Shown here one piece after another: positions 43,271-51,180 of a stretch of 64,000 nt of DNA. Origin of the DNA: Microtetraspora fusca (GTDB lineage: Bacteria > Actinomycetota > Actinomycetes > Streptosporangiales > Streptosporangiaceae); the NCBI RefSeq assembly GCF_001570365.1, contig NZ_BBYK01000050.1, forward strand, positions 61,870 through 125,869, given 5' to 3'. The position numbers and the translations under genes are program-made. Numbering within the stretch: the first letter of the stretch is position 1; the number at the start of each line of letters is the position of its first letter. The notes beneath the pieces were generated by a model that was not told the origin of the DNA, ran no database searches, and saw only the letters and a program-made list of their open reading frames with translations.

Positions 43271-44464
43271 TCAAATCGAACGATCGTCCGCGCCCAGCGT
43301 GATCGCCGCGGCAGTGGTGATGGCGGCTGAGGTGATCGCCGTTGTCGCAGGCCAGCCGAACCGCTCGACGGCCGTAGCGCCGAATGCCGTCCCGAGGCTT
43401 CCGCCGACAAAGTAGACGAGCATGTAGGCGCTGTTGAACCGCGCGGGTGCTGCGGGTTCGATCGCGAGGATGGTGCTTTGATTCGCGACTTGTGCAGCGA
43501 ACAGTCCTGCGTCGAATAGCGCTAGACAGGCAAAGGCCGCGGCAGCACTCGGGAGGGCGAACCCGACGATTGCCGCCGCGGCTCCGGCGATCACCAGACC
43601 TACGAGGATCACGCGGCGCGCACCCACGCGATCGGTACACATGCCCGAAACCCGGGTGGCGAGAATGCCGAGGAGTCCAGCAAGTGCGTACATACCGATA
43701 CGCTCTGCCGAGTACGAGTAGGGGGGCTCCGAGAGTGCTACCGCCAACCCCGCCCACAGCGCACAGAACGCAAAGAACCACAGGGCGCCACGGGTAGCGG
43801 CCACCCGCAACGCCGTGTACCGGACGAACAGGCCCGGAATCGACCTCAGCGTGGCGAGATAACCACGCTCGGTTCCTCCTCGGGTGCCCGGGACCACCAG
43901 CAGCAAGCCCACCGCGACGGCCGCACAGGCCGCGGCGAACACCATGAGCATGCCACGCCAGCCGATCACCTCGGCAAGCCAGCCGCCGACGATCCGGCCG
44001 ACGAGGATCCCCGCCGATATTCCGGCCGTCACGATCCCCAGCGTCGCCGCTCGCCGATGTGGGGACGCGAGCCGGCCGACCACCGAACTGAGGCCCGCGC
44101 CAACTGCCGAGCAGGCCCCGATCACGCCGATCGCCGCCCCCAACGCCCATACATTGCCGACGACAGCACTCAAGAGCAGGGCAGCCGCCAGGCCGCCGAC
44201 CTGCGCCGACAGCACCCGCCCCGGAGGAAATCGGTCGACCAGAGGGACAAGCAGACCGAGTCCAACCATGTACCCCATCGGCCCGCACGCAAGCGCTACC
44301 CCGACCGCAGTGAGCGAGGCGTCCAACGAGTTCGCCACATCGGCGATCGCCGGCTGCAACGGGTAGATCGTCGCTGTCCCGAGCGCAGCCGCAAGCGACA
44401 TGAACCAGACGACAGGACTAGGCAATTGGCGGTGCTGATCGACACCGGCGAATTCAGTCTTCAC
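43271..44464 (-). CDS. MFS transporter
   Basis: About 397 residues and 12 helices. Typical pieces are VWFMSLAAALGTATIYPLQP, GVALACGPMGYMVGLGLLVP, the charged loop VDRFPPGRVLSAQVGGLAAA and ATLGIVTAGISAGILVGRIV, then SGMCTDRVGARRVILVGLVI for the second half. It resembles YnfM/AraJ-like exporters. The start is uncertain: GTG 44464 (VKTEFAGVDQHRQL), ATG 44403 or an ATG at 44524; none has a good ribosome binding site. The substrate is unknown. It stands alone among decayed regulatory and insertion-sequence DNA. Confidence 0.82.
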   Translation of the reverse strand: MKTEFAGVDQHRQLPSPVVWFMSLAAALGTATIYPLQPAIADVANSLDASLTAVGVALACGPMGYMVGLGLLVPLVDRFPPGRVLSAQVGGLAAALLLSAVVGNVWALGAAIGVIGACSAVGAGLSSVVGRLASPHRRAATLGIVTAGISAGILVGRIVGGWLAEVIGWRGMLMVFAAACAAVAVGLLLVVPGTRGGTERGYLATLRSIPGLFVRYTALRVAATRGALWFFAFCALWAGLAVALSEPPYSYSAERIGMYALAGLLGILATRVSGMCTDRVGARRVILVGLVIAGAAAAIVGFALPSAAAAFACLALFDAGLFAAQVANQSTILAIEPAAPARFNSAYMLVYFVGGSLGTAFGATAVERFGWPATTAITSAAITTAAAITLGADDRSI

Positions 44465-44560
44465 GCGCCAACCGTAGGAAGCATCGGTGCAACGATGCTG
44501 GCAGAAAACAGACATTAATGGCACCGCGGATGAGGCGGCAGTTCCGGTCAGGGTTCATGA

Positions 44561-44722
44561 TCAGCGGACAAGGTCCCGCCAGCAGATGGTGGCTGGGGCC
44601 AAGGTCATGAACGCCTTGTGGATGTCATCGCGGGTCTCCCAGCGGATACGCAGGCGACGGAACCAGTGCAGCAGGCCGATTGTGCCTTCGACGACGTAAC
44701 GATGGACGCCCAGCCCGGAGCC
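44561..44722 (-). pseudogene. IS5-type transposase 3' end
   Basis: The minus frame ends LGVHRYVVEGTIGLLHWFRR then LRIRWETRDDIHKAFMTLAP and TICWRDLVR. This matches the last 50 residues of IS5-family transposases, with the catalytic Glu in YVVEGTIGLLHW and the R-x-R-x-R-W-E-x-R motif. The preceding residues in the same frame belong to a different gene (an ArsR-type regulator), so the fragment is fused to it and the rest of the element is gone. Confidence 0.7.
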
Positions 44723-45399
44723 ATGGGCAGTGGAAGCCGGGGCCTGCAGTTCGGTCAGCAGCGGGGTTCGCGAGCGGCCGAGGACGGAGGTGAGGACGCA
44801 GGCTCCGATGACAGATCGTGTCTCCCACAGCGTGCCGACGCCACGTGCTGGATAAGCGAGCTGCGGCGGTTCCGGAAGTCTCACCCTGGTGCGCAGGCCG
44901 GGCCCGGTGAACGTTGAAGGGATCAGCAGCAGTCCCGCGCCTGCGGACTCCCGGGGCAGGTTTCGTTTCCGACGGACCAGCCTCAGCGCGTTGTCGTGCC
45001 AACTCATGAGGTGTGCAGGTCGTTGAACAGGCGGCCGGCACTGTGCTCGGCGACCGTGCGGGCCCGGTAGAAGATGCCGGCATCCAGTACTGCCCGGATC
45101 CGTGCCCAGTAGTGCCAGCTCCCAGTACGTTTCGATCTCTTGTGTGACCTTGGCCAGGCGGGAGGGCGGGTCGGCGTGCAGGGCCGCAGGCGGGGGCCGA
45201 GATGCCCCTGATGGCGGGCGAGATGGTCGAGATCCTGGCGTACCCAGTCGGCGGGCGAGGCCAGGATCGCGTCCCACTCTGCCGCCGGTGCGGGGGCAGG
45301 TCCGGCGGGGGTCGGGTTGAGGAAGTCGGGGACGTAGCCGGTGGGCGGGATCAGCTCGGAGAGCCATCCCCGGTCCAAGCCCATCCGCCAAGGCGGCAC
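44723..45399 (-). pseudogene. ArsR-type regulator with DUF5937, frameshifted and cut by IS
   Basis: One frame reads GWLSELIPPTGYVPDFLNPT then PADWVRQDLDHLARHQGHLG. A second continues LHADPPSRLAKVTQEIETYW. The first returns with RIRAVLDAGIFYRARTVAEH to GRLFNDLHTS, and the second resumes with SWHDNALRLVRRKRNLP, GAGLLLIPSTFTGPGLRTRV and YPARGVGTLWE. It then reaches VLGRSRTPLLTELQAPASTA, the start of the ArsR helix-turn-helix. There the sequence switches to an IS5-type transposase end. At least two frameshifts and loss of the DNA-binding half make it non-functional. The N-terminal 50 residues typical of DUF5937 also seem lost. Confidence 0.65.
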
Positions 45400-45478
45400 A
45401 CCTCTGGACCCTTCTTCTCACCGGCAAGGCTCTCTAACAGCCAGGCCAGCTACGTGCAGATGCCAAAAGCGCTGCCTT

Positions 45479-45610
45479 ATGTCATCAAGCCCGACCCGCA
45501 CCCCGTCCGCCGGCGGTCTGCCGATGCTCGACCGGTTCGTGCCGTCTGAATCGGCATCGCCATGGCCGCTGGCCTGTTCCTCGGACAGCTCGTCCCCAGC
45601 CTGAACCATC
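45479..45610 (+). pseudogene. 5' remnant of an Acr3 arsenite permease gene
   Basis: ATG 45479 starts MSSSPTRTPSAGGLPMLDRF then VP. After a one-base loss and a TGG-to-TGA change the next frame gives IGIAMAAGLFLGQLVPSLN. Acr3 proteins begin with L-D-R-[YF]-L/V-P-V-W-I-G-[LI]-AMAAG-L-x-LG-x-L-x-P-x-LN, so the first membrane helix is recognisable. Everything after it is missing. It lies head-to-head with the broken ArsR-type gene, so both may be relics of an arsenic locus. Confidence 0.55.
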
Positions 45611-45686
45611 GGGAGGTGGCAAGCGAACCCCGAAGGGGCGCTGCGAGGGAGGCGTTTCGGAAGTGGGATTCGGTCACGTGCGGAGT

Positions 45687-47087
45687 TCACCGGTGACCAT
45701 GTGGCCAGGGCTTGGAACCCAAGGGCGCCGACTCGCTGCCGAACGCCCCCGATGCTCGCAACGGAGACCTCTGGCTTTGCGAACTCGGCACAGGGGCGTT
45801 GGCATCGCGCGAGCTGTCTGACCAGACGTCCGAGGGAGGTGAGTCGCCACGCCGACGATGGCGCGCCGAAGAGAACGGCTGCTCCTCCGATGAGGTGCCT
45901 CGCGAGGCGGTCAGAGCAGAAAGAGCAGTAGTGATAGGAACCGCCGCGATGAGCCCGAGCGTCCCGACGATGCTACGGATGATCTCCTGAGCGAGGACCG
46001 GGTTGCGCAGGACGTCTCCCAGCGGCTGTTCCCCGATGCTGAAGAGCAGGAGCAGGGGAAGCGCCGCGCCGGCGTAGGCGAGGACGATCGTATTGATCAC
46101 TGAGGCGATATGCGCGCGCCCCACGCGGGCCGCGGCCCGGTAAAGCCGGCCGAAGGAGTAGCCGGGGTTGGCGATGGCAAGCTCGCCCACCGTGACGGCC
46201 TGGGTGACCGTGACGTCGTCGAGGACACCCAGGGCACCGATGATGATGCTTGCGAGGAGCAGGCCTTGTGCGTTGATGCGGTAGCCGGTGTCCAGCATGA
46301 ACGAGCTGTCGTCGGTGATCCCGGTGAGGGGGGCGACGTCGATGGCCACCGCGGAGAGAAGGCCGGTGATGGTGAGGCTGGCCAGCGTGCCGAGCACGGC
46401 CATCGAGGTCGGGATCGTGAATCCGTGGGTGAGGTAGAGGACAGTGAGCATGATCGCCGCGGAGCCCACGATGGCGACCAGTGTCGGCGACTCTCCGGCG
46501 AGGATTGCCGGGATGATGAAGGCGAGCAGCAGGACGAAGGTGACGGCCAGGCCGACCAGCGCGGTCAGTCCGCGCCAGCGGCCGAAGGCGACCACGGCCA
46601 GGGCGAAGGCGGCGACGAACATCCACAGCGGTGCGGATCGGTCGTGGTCGGACAGCAGGTACTGCGGCGCACCGCGCGTGTTCTGTGGCATGTGGACCAG
46701 CACGACGTCGTCGCCCGCTGCGAACCGCTGCGAGCCGGGGCCACTGGGCAGCTCCGTCATGATGGTCTGATTGGCTTTGGCCCCGCTGGTGAGCCGGACC
46801 CGGACGTCGGCACAAGTATCGGGAGCCGCTGACGCGGTCTCGGAGGCCGCAAGCTCCTCCGGCAAAGCGGGGCACGGCTTGGCGTAGATGCCGATGATCA
46901 TCCCCGTTTCCTGCTGCAGTCCGGGCGATGACGGGCGTGCGGGCTTCTGGTCGCTGGGCCACAACCAGATCAAGGCGGCCAGGGTCATCAGGGCGATGGG
47001 CACGAGCACGGCTAGCGTCGCCCACACCGTCTTATGGGTGGCGGGTGGGGGCGAAACGGAGGTGCCGTGGCTGTGGTTGGCGCCCAT
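45687..47087 (-). CDS. YibE/F family membrane protein
   Basis: 466 residues. One N-terminal helix (VWATLAVLVPIALMTLAALI), an external domain with two cysteines (YAKPCPALPEELAAS, PDTCADVRVRLTSG) and about seven C-terminal helices follow. The YibE/F core includes WMFVAAFALAVVAFGRWRGL, VGSAAIMLTVLYLTHGFTIP, GALGVLDDVTVTQAVTVGEL and ALPLLLLFSIGEQPLGDVLR. A Ser/Pro/Arg-rich cytoplasmic tail of 65 residues ends in HGHR. YibE/F proteins are putative exporters without a settled substrate. The start MGANHSHGTS has two His residues near the end. It lies in a metal-handling neighbourhood. Confidence 0.87.
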   Translation of the reverse strand: MGANHSHGTSVSPPPATHKTVWATLAVLVPIALMTLAALIWLWPSDQKPARPSSPGLQQETGMIIGIYAKPCPALPEELAASETASAAPDTCADVRVRLTSGAKANQTIMTELPSGPGSQRFAAGDDVVLVHMPQNTRGAPQYLLSDHDRSAPLWMFVAAFALAVVAFGRWRGLTALVGLAVTFVLLLAFIIPAILAGESPTLVAIVGSAAIMLTVLYLTHGFTIPTSMAVLGTLASLTITGLLSAVAIDVAPLTGITDDSSFMLDTGYRINAQGLLLASIIIGALGVLDDVTVTQAVTVGELAIANPGYSFGRLYRAAARVGRAHIASVINTIVLAYAGAALPLLLLFSIGEQPLGDVLRNPVLAQEIIRSIVGTLGLIAAVPITTALSALTASRGTSSEEQPFSSARHRRRGDSPPSDVWSDSSRDANAPVPSSQSQRSPLRASGAFGSESAPLGSKPWPHGHR

Positions 47088-47654
47088 GATGGACGTTTGT
47101 CTCCTCGGGTGCGGTTCCTCGATACGGGGAGGTGGCGCGGTCCGTCCCAGCGCGCTCCCCCGTCGTTCCGTGCGGCTCAGCGTGGGCGCTGTCGGAAGCC
47201 AGGTTGAGGCGGGTCCGCGTCAGGGTAGGTGGGGTCAGACCGATCGTGAGATGAGTGCGACAGCGCACGACTGGTCCTGGCCTTGGCGGGAGATTCGCGC
47301 AGGAGACCAGGACGACGAGGCTGTGGAGCCCGAGCTGCTGAAGCCGACCTGAGCCGTGGTCATGCCGAACCGCGCCATGCTGTGATCATATGGCGGGTAT
47401 GGCAGGCGTTCGTCCCCATGTGAGGTGGTCGGCCCATGCTCCGCGAGCCGTACCCGCGAGGCGCCGGCCTTCTCCTGGCAAAAGTCAGTGTCCTGACCGG
47501 GAACTCGTGCCTATCCACTGGAAGTGAAGGCCTTTGTCGGCTCGGTCTTCGAACGCCGTGACCACCATGTGAGCACCAGGGGTACGTCCGGTGTGTCCGG
47601 AGAAGGGGTTCCATACCCGCTTCCGCCGGCCGCTTTCGAAGACTGCGAATGAGC
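47088..47654. other. intergenic region between YibE/F and the Mn riboswitch
   Basis: 567 bases. A 33-codon plus-strand ORF at 47251-47352 (MSATAHDWSWPWREIRAGDQ then DDEAVEPELLKPT) has an ATG but no ribosome binding site and no family match, so I do not call it a gene. The promoter for the riboswitch transcript must lie near 47600. I see nothing else. Confidence 0.45.
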
Positions 47655-47775
47655 AGCTATGCTGAGCCGCTGCGAAGGGGAGTAGCCCCGCGAACCGGTC
47701 ATCGACACGCTGGAGCTCCGGCTCCCGGTGGCCGGGCCTGCGATCTCATGCGGGCGGGCGAGACCTTCGGCCCAA
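47655..47775 (+). ncRNA. yybP-ykoY Mn2+ riboswitch
   Basis: The leader of the cation exchanger gene contains both hallmark parts of the yybP-ykoY class: AAGGGGAGTAGCCCCGCGAA (47675-47694; core GGGGAGTAG 47677-47685) and GGGCGAGACCTTCGGCCC (47756-47773; core GCGAGACC). They are separated by GC-rich variable stems. In solved structures these two internal loops are brought together by Mn2+. The class usually turns on Mn2+ exporters (MntP, YoaB, P-type or CaCA-like) at high manganese. The downstream start at 47874 is about 100 bases away, enough for an expression platform. I judge it from motif recognition, not a covariance search. Confidence 0.85.
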
Positions 47776-47873
47776 TGTCGATGACGTCTGTGCATCGCGG
47801 GGCCGAAGCCTGCCGCCGCTCTCCACGCCGGTCGACCTCGAACCCTGCGGATGCGGGAAGGTTGGACGAGGTC

Positions 47874-48929
47874 GTGATACATGTCCTGTTGCTCATCGCC
47901 TGTGCGGTGGCGATCTATTTCTCCTGTGAGTGGTTCGTCAACGCGGTCGAGTGGCTCGGTGAGCGGCTGAACGTCGGGAAGATGGCGGTGGGCACCATCC
48001 TGGCCGCCTTCGGAACCGCACTGCCCGAATCCGTGGTGACGTTGGTCGCGGTGACCACGGGCGGAACGGAAGAGGCCAAGAACATCGGGGTGGGCGCGGC
48101 CATGGGTGGCCCGCTGGCCCTGGCCACCGTCGCGTACGGCGTGAGCGGTGTGGTCCTGCTCCTCCACCGGCGCAAGCGGCGCGCGGCTGTCACGGTGACA
48201 GCCTCCGGCACGGTTGAGGTGGATCCTCCGGGTGACTCCGCGCAGGCCCTGGGGACCGCGCGGGATATGGCCCGCCTGGCCAAGGACCAGAAGTGGTTCC
48301 TGCCCATCTTCATCGTCAAGGTCGGGCTCGGCCTGGTCGCATTCGCGTTCAAGCCCGTGCTGGGTCTGCTGTTCTTCGCCGCCTACGCCGTGTACTTCTG
48401 GCGTGAGATCCGCGGTGGGCACGACGAGGACGACGAACTGGAGTTGGAGCCGCTGAAGTTCCAGCCCAAGGCCGCCTCACCGGCCACCTGGGCGGTGATC
48501 GCCCAGACCCTTGCCACTCTTGTGGTGATCTTCTTCGCGTCACGTCTGTTCGTGACCCAGCTTGAGATCATCGGCCCGCTGATCGGGTTGTCCGCCTCCG
48601 TCACGGCGCTGCTGCTGTCGCCCATCGCCACGGAGCTTCCCGAGACCATGAATGCGATCATCTGGATTCGGCAGGGGAAGACCAAACTGGCTCTGGCCAA
48701 CATCTCTGGTGCCATGATGATCCAGGCCACCGTGCCGAGCGGGCTCGGGCTGCTGTTCACTTCCTGGAAGTTCGACGGCGCCCTCCTGTGGTCGGGGCTG
48801 GTCACCATGGCGGCGATCGTCTACCTGCTGGCGACCATGCGCGCCCACAAGCTGACCCCGCTACGACTTGGCGTGGCCGCCGGCTTCTACCTGGTCTTCG
48901 CGCTCGGGCTCATCCCGATCCTCACCTGA
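47874..48929 (+). CDS. CaCA-family cation exchanger, probable Mn2+/Ca2+ exporter
   Basis: 351 residues with about ten helices in two Na_Ca_ex repeats. The alpha-repeats carry the signature acidic motifs: VGTILAAFGTALPESVVTLV in the first half and LLLSPIATELPETMNAIIWI in the second. Between them is a cytoplasmic loop with HDEDDELELEPLKF. GTG 47874 is chosen because the first helix (IHVLLLIACAVAIYFSCEWF) begins there; GACGAGG is the nearest ribosome binding site. The upstream Mn2+ riboswitch suggests that it exports Mn2+ (with or instead of Ca2+), which is an inference from regulation. Confidence 0.88.
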   Translation: MIHVLLLIACAVAIYFSCEWFVNAVEWLGERLNVGKMAVGTILAAFGTALPESVVTLVAVTTGGTEEAKNIGVGAAMGGPLALATVAYGVSGVVLLLHRRKRRAAVTVTASGTVEVDPPGDSAQALGTARDMARLAKDQKWFLPIFIVKVGLGLVAFAFKPVLGLLFFAAYAVYFWREIRGGHDEDDELELEPLKFQPKAASPATWAVIAQTLATLVVIFFASRLFVTQLEIIGPLIGLSASVTALLLSPIATELPETMNAIIWIRQGKTKLALANISGAMMIQATVPSGLGLLFTSWKFDGALLWSGLVTMAAIVYLLATMRAHKLTPLRLGVAAGFYLVFALGLIPILT

Positions 48930-48979
48930 AGCTCCAGCTGACGCGGGAGATCGCCGCAGTGCAGAGAGGGCAGTGGAAC

Positions 48980-50533
48980 ATGGACAAGGACAACGCAACG
49001 CTGGAGAAAGGTCCCGACAGGCCATCGCGGACCGGACAAGCCGGCCGGGTGGACCGTGGCGACCGGCCGGGCGGCGCCCATACCAGCGCGGGGCGAGGCC
49101 GGGTCCCCGGGCCTACCGTCCGGCGCGTGTCCGCGCGGCGGGTACTGCGCTGGTCGGCCACCATCGCCGCCGCGGTGCTGCTGCCGACCGTAGGTGTGGT
49201 CTGTCTGGGCTACACCCAGTTGTCCGGCAACATCAGCCACGAGAAGGTCAAAGACCGCCTCGGTACAGCGCGGCCCCCCAAGTACAACAAGGCCCTCAAT
49301 ATCCTGCTGATCGGCTCCGACACCCGCGCCGGGGAGAACGCACGGTTCGGGCACACGGCCGGTGCCCGCTCCGACACCATCATCCTCCTGCACATTTCTC
49401 CCCACCGCGATGGCGCCACCGCGATCAGCTTTCCCCGTGACCTCATGGTGAATGCCCCGGCGTGCACCACGGCCACCGGCGCGGCCGTCCCGCCCGCTCT
49501 AGAAATGATCAACGCGACGTTCAGTGCGGGCGGCGCGGCTTGCACCTGGAAGACGATCGAGTCCGTCACCGGCATCCACATCGATCACTTCATGCAGATC
49601 GACTTCACGGGATTCAAGAGAATGATCGACGCGCTGGGAGGGGTGGAGGTGTGCCTGCCCAAGGCGGTGGACGATCCCAAGTCTCACCTGGAACTGGCCG
49701 CCGGGCGCCACACCGTCACCGGCAACACCGCGCTGGCCTACGTGCGCACCCGCTACGCGCTCGGCGACGGATCGGACCTCGGCCGCATCAGGCGCCAGCA
49801 GCTGTTCATGGCCGCGATGGTCCGCAAAGCCACGAGCACCGGTCTGATCACCAATCCTGTCCGTCTCTACAGATTTCTCAACGCCGCGACCAAGTCCCTC
49901 ACGACGGACGACGACCTGGGCCTGGGCACCCTGCGCACAATCGCTGGCAGCGTCCGCGGAATGAGTACGGGCAAGGTCGGCTTCCTCACCGTCCCCAACC
50001 ACTACTGGGAGGTCGACCCCAACCGGGTCGTTCTCACCCAGCCCCAGGCCGCCCAGCTGTTCGCCGCCATCAGCAAGGACACACACGCTCCCGCCGCGAA
50101 CCTGTCGCACTCCGCATCACCTGCCCACCGATCAACCGGGCCCGCCCTGGCGACGATCCCGGTCCGCGTGGTCAACGGCAGTGGGCACACCGGCCTGGCC
50201 CGTCAGGTCACCGCCCGCCTCCGGAACCTGGGATTCAGCCGGGCCGTCGTCTCCACCCCGCCGGCAGCCGCCTCTCACACCACGATCCGTACCACCATGG
50301 CCGGCCAGGCGGCGGCGCGTGTCCTGGCCGGAGTACTCACCCGCACCCCCGCCCTTGCACGCGAGGTCGGCACCGGCAGCACTCTCACGCTGGTGCTCGG
50401 CGAAGACTGGACCGCCTCGCCCGGTCGGCAGGGGATCCGGCTACGCGATGCCGTGCCGACATCCGGCGACTTCATCCGATCCTCGACGCTCTCCTCGGGG
50501 GTGACAGCCAATACCGACGCCTGCCACGCCTGA
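48980..50533 (+). CDS. LytR-CpsA-Psr (LCP) family cell-wall glycopolymer ligase
   Basis: 517 residues. A basic cytoplasmic N-terminus leads to one membrane helix (LRWSATIAAAVLLPTVGVVC). The LCP catalytic domain has NILLIGSDTRAGENARFG, GARSDTIILLHISPHRDGAT, ISFPRDLMVNAPACTTATG, HFMQIDFTGFKRMIDALGGV, ALAYVRTRYALGDGSDLGRI and RRQQLF. A C-terminal LytR_C domain follows (IPVRVVNGSGHTGLARQVTA). Arg and Asp residues bind the polyprenyl pyrophosphate. The enzyme attaches glycopolymers to peptidoglycan outside the membrane. ATG 48980 has GAGAGGG upstream. It lies 51 bases after the cation exchanger, so it may share its transcript. Confidence 0.92.
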   Translation: MDKDNATLEKGPDRPSRTGQAGRVDRGDRPGGAHTSAGRGRVPGPTVRRVSARRVLRWSATIAAAVLLPTVGVVCLGYTQLSGNISHEKVKDRLGTARPPKYNKALNILLIGSDTRAGENARFGHTAGARSDTIILLHISPHRDGATAISFPRDLMVNAPACTTATGAAVPPALEMINATFSAGGAACTWKTIESVTGIHIDHFMQIDFTGFKRMIDALGGVEVCLPKAVDDPKSHLELAAGRHTVTGNTALAYVRTRYALGDGSDLGRIRRQQLFMAAMVRKATSTGLITNPVRLYRFLNAATKSLTTDDDLGLGTLRTIAGSVRGMSTGKVGFLTVPNHYWEVDPNRVVLTQPQAAQLFAAISKDTHAPAANLSHSASPAHRSTGPALATIPVRVVNGSGHTGLARQVTARLRNLGFSRAVVSTPPAAASHTTIRTTMAGQAAARVLAGVLTRTPALAREVGTGSTLTLVLGEDWTASPGRQGIRLRDAVPTSGDFIRSSTLSSGVTANTDACHA

Positions 50534-51180
50534 GCACGCAAGCCGTGAGCCGAACCTGAGACACGGCTGTGGGTTCCCCTATGTGTGGACACCAGCTGTT
50601 ATGCGGCGAGCAGCACCTGATCGGGCGACCGCCCGTAGTCGATGGGGCTGAGGTAGCCAGGCTGGAGTGTCTCCTTCGGGTGTCGAAGCGGGTGACCCAG
50701 GCAAAGCGCCGGACGGGCGGCATGAGCGGAGGCCAGCACCTGGCACCCTGGAGCGTCTTCCGCTTCAACGTAGCGTTGAGCGCCTCGGCGAGCGCGTTGA
50801 CCGCACTCGTGCCCACCGCACCCATCGGCTGGCGCACCCCAACTACCTGCACAGCGGGTGGCGTTTGAGCTGGGGCGTCGCGCGCCGCGCCAGGAGACGT
50901 CCCGCAAATCTGGAAGAAATCAGAAGAAATCCACCTTTGTCGGGAACTTCGCGCCGCGCTGGAACGACATGTCTATGTGGGGGGCTCTCATCGTCGGCGT
51001 ACCAGCGGACCGGTCGCGCGGAGGGAGCGGCCGGATGTCGGCGGCGAAGGGCGTCGACATCCCGCGGGGACGACTGCCACCGGCCGTCGCCACAGCGCCC
51101 ACCGGCCCTTGGACGAACCTCGGCGTCGGCGCGCTCCCCCGCGCACCGGCGCCGGGCGAAACAATGAGGATCCGAACAAG
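50534..51180. other. region between LCP and P450 genes with IS3 remnant
   Basis: 647 bases. The first third is occupied by the transposase remnant at 50599-50855. From about 50860 to 51180 I see no gene. Promoter elements for the P450 gene are expected here; the segment near 50925-50960 is AT-richer. Confidence 0.5.
50599..50855 (-). pseudogene. IS3-family transposase (orfB) C-terminal remnant
   Basis: The minus strand reads MGAVGTSAVNALAEALNATL then KRKTLQ, W-(V/I)-TRFDTRRRHSSL, and in another frame PGYLSPIDYGRSPDQVLLAA and stop. IS3 orfB proteins end with S-MG-S-x-DNA-x-A-E-x-FN-A-T-L-K, W-I-x-x-YN-x-RRRHS-x-LGY-x-SP-x-x-YE. The catalytic DNA-E triplet is VNALAE here and at least one frameshift is present, so the element is dead. 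Confidence 0.75.

Noticed and set aside
47251..47352. 33-codon ORF beginning MSATAHDWSWPW
   Set aside because: No ribosome binding site, no homology recognised, and too short to judge by codon use.
30000..50900. A single integrative element or genomic island with ends
   Set aside because: No integrase, relaxase or flanking direct repeats were found; only scattered insertion-sequence scraps.
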